Assembly (NCBI GenBank): GCA_023251195.1
Contig: JAHEZG010000030.1
Location: 1-19,702, forward strand
Direction: 5' to 3'
Length of the DNA: 19,702 nucleotides
Source: Chitinophagaceae bacterium
GTDB lineage: Bacteria > Bacteroidota > Bacteroidia > Chitinophagales > UBA10324
Position 1 is the stretch's first letter. Each line of letters starts with the position of its first letter. The translations under genes were made by a program, and so were the position numbers. Under the pieces are notes generated by a model, which was not told where the DNA came from, ran no database searches, and worked only from the letters and a program-made list of their open reading frames with translations. Shown here in pieces: positions 15,134 to 19,702 of the stretch.

Positions 15134-16651
15134 TCAATCCGAAGTTTTCTCCGCCCGCATCTGCGGAAACAACAACACATCCTGAATAGAATGTGAGTTC
15201 GTCAGAATCATACACAAGCGGTCAATGCCCATTCCAAGACCTGCTGTTGGCGGCATACCATATTCTAATGCACGCAAAAAATCTTCATCGAGCATCATCG
15301 CTTCTTCATCACCGCGCTTGCCTAATTCCAGTTGCTCTTCAAATCTTTTTCGCTGGTCAATGGGGTCGTTCAGCTCAGAGAAAGCATTACATATTTCCTT
15401 ACCGTTACAGATGGCTTCAAATCGTTCCACCAAACCATCCTTGCTGCGATGCTTCTTCGCAAGCGGACTCATCTCCACCGGATAATCAGTAATAAAAGTC
15501 GGCTGTATCAGTTGCGCTTCGCACTTCTCGCCAAAAATTTCATCAATCAGTTTTCCCTTTCCCATCGTGTTGTCAACAGGCACATGCAATTCTCTTGCAG
15601 TCGAACGCAAAGCCGTTTCATCCATTGCAGAAATATCTATTCCGGTAAAATGCTGTATCGCTTCAAACATCGTGAACCGTTTCCACGGGCGTGCAAAGTT
15701 GATGACATGTTCACCCACCTGCACTTCAGTTTTTCCGTACAAGTCCAAACAAATTTTCTCCACCATCTCTTCCACCAAATCCATCATCCAGTAATAATCT
15801 TTATACGCCACATACAATTCCATTTGCGTGAACTCCGGATTATGAAAGCGATCCATTCCCTCGTTGCGAAAATCTTTTGCAAACTCAAACACACCGTCAA
15901 AGCCACCAACAATTAATCGTTTCAGGTAAAGTTCGTTCGCAATGCGCAGGTACAAAGTCATGTCGAGCGTGTTGTGATGCGTTTTAAAAGGGCGCGCCGC
16001 CGCACCGCCATACAACGGTTGCAGAATCGGAGTTTCCACTTCCACATACTGCTTCGAGTTCAGAAAATTGCGCATGCTCATCATCAGCTGACTGCGCTGC
16101 ATAAACACTTCCTTCGAATGCGGATTAATGTTCAGATCAACATAACGCTGACGATAGCGCAACTCCACATCACTCACCGCATCAAACACTTCGCCTTCCT
16201 TTTCCTTCACCACCGGCAGCGGCTTCAGCGCCTTCGACAGCAGTTTCAGTTGCTGCACATGCAGCGATATTTCTCCCGTCTTCGTGCGGAACACATAACC
16301 TGTTACACCTATAAAATCGCCGAGGTCCAGCAGTTTTTTAAACAGCACATCATACAGTTGCTTGTCCTCGCCGGGGCAAATATCATCGCGCTTAATGTAG
16401 AGTTGAATTTTGCCCACCGAATCCTGCATCACCACAAATGCTGCCTTGCCCATATCGCGGCGGCTCATAATTCGTCCGGCAAGCGTTATGGTTTTGCCTT
16501 CATACTGCGCGGCATCTTTTTCAAATTCAGTTTTTATGCGAACCGAGTTATCGTTCACTTCCACTAAATCGGCGGGATAGGGATTAATGCCGAGATTAAT
16601 TAATTCTTCTAAAGCTTGTCGGCGTAAAACTTCGTGCTCACTCAATTGCAT
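15134..16651 (-). CDS. lysS: Lysyl-tRNA synthetase, class II
   Basis: The 505-residue enzyme charges tRNA-Lys. I chose ATG at 16651 (MQLSEHEVLRRQALEELINLGINPYP), which matches the usual LysS N-terminus. An in-frame ATG 54 bp upstream would add 18 atypical residues and would lie upstream of the predicted promoter. The anticodon-binding OB-fold is about 55-132 (TITLAGRIMSRRDMGKAAFV). Class II motif 2 is FRNEGMDRFHNPEFTQME at about 261-278, and motif 3 is GLGMGIDRLCMIL at about 471-483. Length is normal for the family. It is convergent with the PIN gene and divergent from the DUF433 gene. It appears richer in G and C than its neighbours, which fits a well-expressed conserved housekeeping gene. 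Confidence 0.97.
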   Translation of the reverse strand: MQLSEHEVLRRQALEELINLGINPYPADLVEVNDNSVRIKTEFEKDAAQYEGKTITLAGRIMSRRDMGKAAFVVMQDSVGKIQLYIKRDDICPGEDKQLYDVLFKKLLDLGDFIGVTGYVFRTKTGEISLHVQQLKLLSKALKPLPVVKEKEGEVFDAVSDVELRYRQRYVDLNINPHSKEVFMQRSQLMMSMRNFLNSKQYVEVETPILQPLYGGAAARPFKTHHNTLDMTLYLRIANELYLKRLIVGGFDGVFEFAKDFRNEGMDRFHNPEFTQMELYVAYKDYYWMMDLVEEMVEKICLDLYGKTEVQVGEHVINFARPWKRFTMFEAIQHFTGIDISAMDETALRSTARELHVPVDNTMGKGKLIDEIFGEKCEAQLIQPTFITDYPVEMSPLAKKHRSKDGLVERFEAICNGKEICNAFSELNDPIDQRKRFEEQLELGKRGDEEAMMLDEDFLRALEYGMPPTAGLGMGIDRLCMILTNSHSIQDVLLFPQMRAEKTSD

Positions 16652-16671
16652 TTGCTGATAATAATTTTTTG

Positions 16672-16706
16672 CAAATGTAATTTTAATGGGAGAATGAAAA
16701 TGCAAA
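16672..16706 (-). promoter_or_regulatory. Candidate lysS promoter
   Basis: On the minus strand TACATTTG (16679-16672) matches TAnnTTTG exactly, with TTTG (16706-16703) 23 bp upstream. The -7 element lies 20 bp before the chosen lysS ATG at 16651. The spacing is at the long end of the accepted range. Confidence 0.5.
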
Positions 16707-16716
16707 ATCCTTTACC

Positions 16717-16724
16717 TAATTTTG
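16717..16724 (+). promoter_or_regulatory. Candidate -7 element of the DUF433/DUF5615 pair, near-leaderless
   Basis: TAATTTTG at 16717-16724 matches TAnnTTTG exactly and ends only 4 bp before the ATG at 16729. Transcription from it would start at or next to the start codon. No TTTG -33 element at the usual spacing was seen, so this is tentative. Confidence 0.35.
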
Positions 16725-16728
16725 AAAT

Positions 16729-16971
16729 ATGAAAGCGATAAAAAAACTCATCACTATTGATAAAGAAACTTTGGGCGGAACTCCTGTATTTTATAAAACA
16801 CGAGTACCGGTTGAAACTCTTTTCTGGCATTTGGAAGATGGAATTTCGCTCGATGAATTTTTAGATGATTTTCCTTCCGTATCAAAAGAGCAAGCGGTTG
16901 CAGTTCTTAAATTAGCAGAAAAAATTATTGTTTCTGAAAATCTTCAGAAGATTTATGAAACTGCTGCTTGA
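16729..16971 (+). CDS. DUF433 family antitoxin
   Basis: An 80-residue protein with the DUF433 pattern: LITIDKETLGGTPVFYKTRVPVETLFWHLEDG, then SLDEFLDDFPSVSKEQAVAVL. Members of this family form a winged-helix-like fold and act as antitoxins paired with a PIN-like DUF5615 toxin, exactly the gene that follows. Its 3' end overlaps that gene by 17 bp, so translation is likely coupled. It would neutralise the toxin and possibly repress its own promoter. It diverges from lysS with 77 bp between the start codons. Confidence 0.88.
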   Translation: MKAIKKLITIDKETLGGTPVFYKTRVPVETLFWHLEDGISLDEFLDDFPSVSKEQAVAVLKLAEKIIVSENLQKIYETAA

Positions 16972-17275
16972 CGAAAACCTTCCGAAAAAATTAAAAGCAG
17001 AATTTCCGAGACACATTGTTTTTACAGTGAGAGATATGGGATGGAACGGAAAGAAAAATGGTATTCTGCTCAAATTAATTCTTGATAATAATTTTGATGC
17101 GTTTCTGACTTTTGATAAGAATCTGAAACATCAACAGAACTTTAATAAATTTCCTATCCCGGTATTAGTGCTCAATGCAGAAAAAAATTCTTACCCGCAT
17201 CTCAAACCACTTGTACCTAAAATCAGAAAAATTATTTCAGGAAAAATTCCTGCCGGACCTATTGAAATTGTTTAA
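16955..17275 (+). CDS. DUF5615 PIN-like toxin
   Basis: A 106-residue protein starting at ATG 16955 (MKLLLDENLPKKLKAEFP). An in-frame TTG nine codons upstream is possible but gives a non-family N-terminus. Family landmarks are LLDENLP (Asp6, Glu7), RDMGWNGKKNGILLKL, and the strand DAFLTFDKNL with a second acidic site. This is the PIN-like nuclease half of DUF433/DUF5615 modules. The acidic residues expected for metal binding are present, so it looks intact, in contrast to the PIN gene on the other side of lysS. It ends 5 bp from the convergent T9SS-protein gene. RNase activity is inferred from family membership. Confidence 0.85.
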   Translation: MKLLLDENLPKKLKAEFPRHIVFTVRDMGWNGKKNGILLKLILDNNFDAFLTFDKNLKHQQNFNKFPIPVLVLNAEKNSYPHLKPLVPKIRKIISGKIPAGPIEIV

Positions 17276-17280
17276 GAGAA

Positions 17281-18921
17281 TTATTCCTTTATAAACTTTC
17301 CGGTAAACAATTTATTTCCATCATGAATTACAATGGAATAAAATCCGGGAACAAGCGCGCTCACATTCAGCTTGATATTCGAATCTGTTTTAGCAAAAGG
17401 AGTTTTTATTTCCTGACCTAAAACATTCAGCAGCGAAAAATTTAATTGCGAAGAAAATTTTCCTTCAACAATTAAATTATTGGTTGCAGGATTTGGATAG
17501 AGTTTTATTTTTTCAGTCGAGAAAGAATTATTGAATGTTGAATTCAAAATATAGTTATCAAAAATTGCCTGAACATAAGTTGCTTGAAAATTTATTGAAT
17601 CAAACGAAGGACAGGGATATTCAAGATCAGGCCGGGTCCAGATAGCAGCATAAGTGGTGCGCAACATGCTTCCGGCATTTAAATCCATGGGGCCAGATGA
17701 TATAATCATTCGCTTATCCGAACCAAAATTATTCAAAGAACATTCTGACCAACCGGCTGTATCAGAAGGATTAGATGGAAATGCAAAATTGGTTTCAATA
17801 GTGCCACCAAAGCCATTTCCACCTCTTGTTAAGTGGCTTGCATCCTTCCATTTCGATTGCAAGTAATTATAATAGTGAGATTCATTCTCAGGATTTCCAT
17901 TCACAGTAAAATCATTGTTGTAATACATAAAATTGGTCATTTTGTGCGGCGCTGAAAAACTATCAGCAGATACTTCCAGCACTTTTATGGCAAGCATTGG
18001 AGGATTTACTCCATACCCTACCGGACAATTTTGATCGAGTGTATCAGCATTATATAATATTCCCATATCGCGTGTTGAATCGCAGCCGATGTAATCGTCC
18101 ACATAGCAACCTAAATCAGGATCGGTCCAGATACCTAAGTAAACTTTATTATAATTAACCTGACACTTATTAATGATCGTGTATTCATAAAAAGTAGTTG
18201 TGTTCAATACATCTGCACTTTGAAATGCATAGACCATTAAATGAATTTCTATTCCGAATGTATTGCCTCCCGTTTCAGTATGTGTATTTCCTTTGTCATT
18301 AAAAACCATCCACAATGCCTGATCTCCTTTTACAATTGGATAATCCCCATGTGTTGGATCATAATCTCCGTTACTATCATAATCAAAAAATGGAGCAAGA
18401 TTTCTGTTGCCAACTATTGTGCTGTTGGGATTATTTTTTGAAGGCCAATTCAAAATGATTTGTGGAATCTGCGAATTAGAAACTTGAAATCCATCACCAG
18501 GATTATGACCATTGAAAAGTTGTATGAATGAATCTATTGTAGACTTATTTATTTTCCAGATATAATCGAAGTCGCTGCATGTTTGATTTGTTGTTTCGCA
18601 ATTGTTATCCAATGGTCCGGGATAAAAATCATTTCCATTTTGCCGATAAGTTTGCGCAGCAACATGTAGCGCTCCCATATCATCCAATCCGCCAATCCAT
18701 AATGCACCGGCAAATAATGAATGCACTCCACCATTTTTAGGTACTTCATACTTGGCACTTGAATTCAAATCCCACCACATGTCAACTAAATTTATTCGTG
18801 CACGAACATCATTGATATCTATATTCTCAAATGCAGTAGCAGAAGAACATTGTGCATTTGTAAATTCAGTTTTAACCAAGATGAATGTAAGCAACGAAAA
18901 AAGTGTAACAGTTTTTTTCAT
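17281..18921 (-). CDS. Secreted protein of unknown function with T9SS type A sorting domain
   Basis: A 546-residue exported protein. A signal peptide ends near residue 23 (KTEFTNAQ). The last 76 residues (471-546, KIKLYPNPATNNLIVEG start, VPGFYSIVIHDGNK near the end) are a T9SS sorting domain, so it should be surface-attached or released. The ~445-residue central part has no domain I can name. It contains an Asp-rich stretch DYDSNGDYDPTHGDYP, which resembles a calcium-binding loop, and LGIWTDPDLGCYVDDYIGCD with paired cysteines. Similar WxDPDLG--DDY-GCD segments occur in large unclassified Bacteroidota surface proteins. No catalytic motif was seen. It is divergent from the M13 peptidase gene and convergent with the DUF5615 gene. 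Confidence 0.85.
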   Translation of the reverse strand: MKKTVTLFSLLTFILVKTEFTNAQCSSATAFENIDINDVRARINLVDMWWDLNSSAKYEVPKNGGVHSLFAGALWIGGLDDMGALHVAAQTYRQNGNDFYPGPLDNNCETTNQTCSDFDYIWKINKSTIDSFIQLFNGHNPGDGFQVSNSQIPQIILNWPSKNNPNSTIVGNRNLAPFFDYDSNGDYDPTHGDYPIVKGDQALWMVFNDKGNTHTETGGNTFGIEIHLMVYAFQSADVLNTTTFYEYTIINKCQVNYNKVYLGIWTDPDLGCYVDDYIGCDSTRDMGILYNADTLDQNCPVGYGVNPPMLAIKVLEVSADSFSAPHKMTNFMYYNNDFTVNGNPENESHYYNYLQSKWKDASHLTRGGNGFGGTIETNFAFPSNPSDTAGWSECSLNNFGSDKRMIISSGPMDLNAGSMLRTTYAAIWTRPDLEYPCPSFDSINFQATYVQAIFDNYILNSTFNNSFSTEKIKLYPNPATNNLIVEGKFSSQLNFSLLNVLGQEIKTPFAKTDSNIKLNVSALVPGFYSIVIHDGNKLFTGKFIKE

Positions 18922-19098
18922 GAAAGAAATTTTTTTATTGGTATAAAAATATTCAGCAGCAATTATTATAGCTATGTATTAATTGATTTATGACAATAGA
19001 ATAACAAATCAGAAGTGGAAGTGCGTGCGTTTACAATTTCAGCACAGGTACTTTCAAATTCAGTATTCCCTCCTACATTCGTTGCTTCAAAATAAAAC

Positions 19099-19702
19099 AT
19101 GAATAAGATTTTAACTTTTCTCTCCATTCTATTAATTGTTTCGGTTTGTTTTTTTTCTGCCTGTAATAACACTGCAGTTCACACTGAAAATAAACCCGAT
19201 TTAATTGCAAGCTACCGCGATACCACCGTTCAACCGGGCGATGATTTTTTTCATTATGCTGTTGGCAATTGGGTAAAAAACAATCCAATACCTGCCGCTG
19301 AAAACAGCTGGGGAATCTGGAGTCTGGTAAATGAAGAATCATACACCCGGCTTCAATTAATTAATAAAGAAGCAGCTGCTCAAAACAATGCATCAAAAGG
19401 AAGCAATGCTCAAAAAATTGGCGATTTCTGGTTTACCGGAATGGATTCTGTTACAATTGAAAACCAGGGTTTGACAAAAATTCAATCTGAAATTGATTTA
19501 ATAGCCAGCATAAAAGACAAACAAAGTTTGCTCGATGAACTTGCCCACTTGCAAATGATAGGTGCCGGCGCTTTAATTCAAGCCGATGTTTATCAGGATG
19601 AAATGAACAGCGAAAAGGAAGTGCTGCATTTTTCGCAGGGAGGTATTGGGTTGCCAAACCGCGACTATTATTTTGATAACGGAGAACGATTTGTAAAAAT
19701 CC
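19099..19702 (+). CDS. M13-family (neprilysin-like) metallopeptidase lipoprotein, partial
   Basis: The frame opens with ATG at 19099 and runs off the right edge after about 201 residues. The N-terminus is a lipoprotein signal with a lipobox FFSAC (Cys22), so the protein should be lipid-anchored. The mature part starts like M13 peptidases: QPGDDFFHYAVGNWVKNNPIP, WGIWSLVNEES and, further on, GGIGLPNRDYYFDNGERF. These are the N-terminal domain landmarks of the family. The zinc-binding HExxH and the later ExxxD motif would be outside the window. M13 enzymes of this kind cut peptides in the periplasm or at the surface. It is divergent from the T9SS-sorted protein, with 177 bp between the start codons; no strong consensus promoter was seen in that gap. 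Confidence 0.93.
   Translation, partial: MNKILTFLSILLIVSVCFFSACNNTAVHTENKPDLIASYRDTTVQPGDDFFHYAVGNWVKNNPIPAAENSWGIWSLVNEESYTRLQLINKEAAAQNNASKGSNAQKIGDFWFTGMDSVTIENQGLTKIQSEIDLIASIKDKQSLLDELAHLQMIGAGALIQADVYQDEMNSEKEVLHFSQGGIGLPNRDYYFDNGERFVKI

Noticed and set aside
15332..16567. Long plus-strand frames opposite lysS (194 and 197 residues)
   Set aside because: They mirror the codon structure of lysS, have low-complexity His/Arg-rich products, and lie wholly within a conserved housekeeping gene.
15134..16651. Higher G/C content of lysS as a sign of horizontal transfer
   Set aside because: Conserved, highly expressed genes often differ in codon use from AT-rich neighbours; the protein looks like an ordinary class II LysS.
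16652..16705. Upstream ATG extension of lysS (18 extra residues)
   Set aside because: The extension does not look like LysS, and an exact TAnnTTTG element lies between that ATG and the family-like start at 16651.

Overview
The window looks like a chromosomal segment of a member of the Bacteroidota, probably a Chitinophagales/Sphingobacteriia-like lineage. It is AT-rich and carries a TonB-dependent receptor with an N-terminal carboxypeptidase-like domain. Two exported proteins end in a type IX secretion (T9SS) type A sorting domain. The best promoters match the Bacteroidota form TTTG-N19-23-TAnnTTTG, and genes lack obvious Shine-Dalgarno sites. The species cannot be named from the sequence.

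Layout. (1) Positions 1-6722, minus strand: a cell-envelope block made of a leucine-rich-repeat exported protein, a T9SS-secreted alpha/beta-hydrolase (esterase-like), a TonB-dependent receptor, and a second, related esterase cut by the window edge. (2) Positions 6851-14434, plus strand: a light-response/carotenoid block. It opens with a CarH/LitR-type MerR regulator carrying an adenosylcobalamin-binding domain. Then come phytoene desaturase (crtI), phytoene synthase (crtB), an exported protein of unknown function, a lipocalin, a DNA photolyase, isopentenyl-diphosphate isomerase (idi), beta-carotene hydroxylase (crtZ) and a fused lycopene cyclase (crtYcd). (3) Positions 14508-17275: two small PIN-type toxin-antitoxin-like pairs flanking lysS, with a degenerate intergenic repeat. 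(4) Positions 17281-19702: a T9SS-sorted protein of unknown function (minus) and the start of an M13-family lipoprotein peptidase (plus).

How the genes work together. The carotenoid block would convert phytoene to lycopene, beta-carotene and then zeaxanthin; Idi balances the isoprenoid precursors. No GGPP synthase (crtE) or ketolase (crtW) is present, so GGPP must come from elsewhere in the genome. Genes from crtI to crtYcd are tightly packed, with overlaps or short gaps, and look like one operon. The strongest new-looking signal is a pair of matching 30-bp inverted repeats (8-bp arms TGTTTAAT/ATTAAACA, 14-bp spacer). One lies just upstream of carH and the other just upstream of crtI, where it overlaps a consensus promoter. 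This predicts autoregulated, light-relieved repression by CarH of a photoprotection regulon that combines a carotenoid pathway, photolyase, lipocalin and an unknown exported protein.
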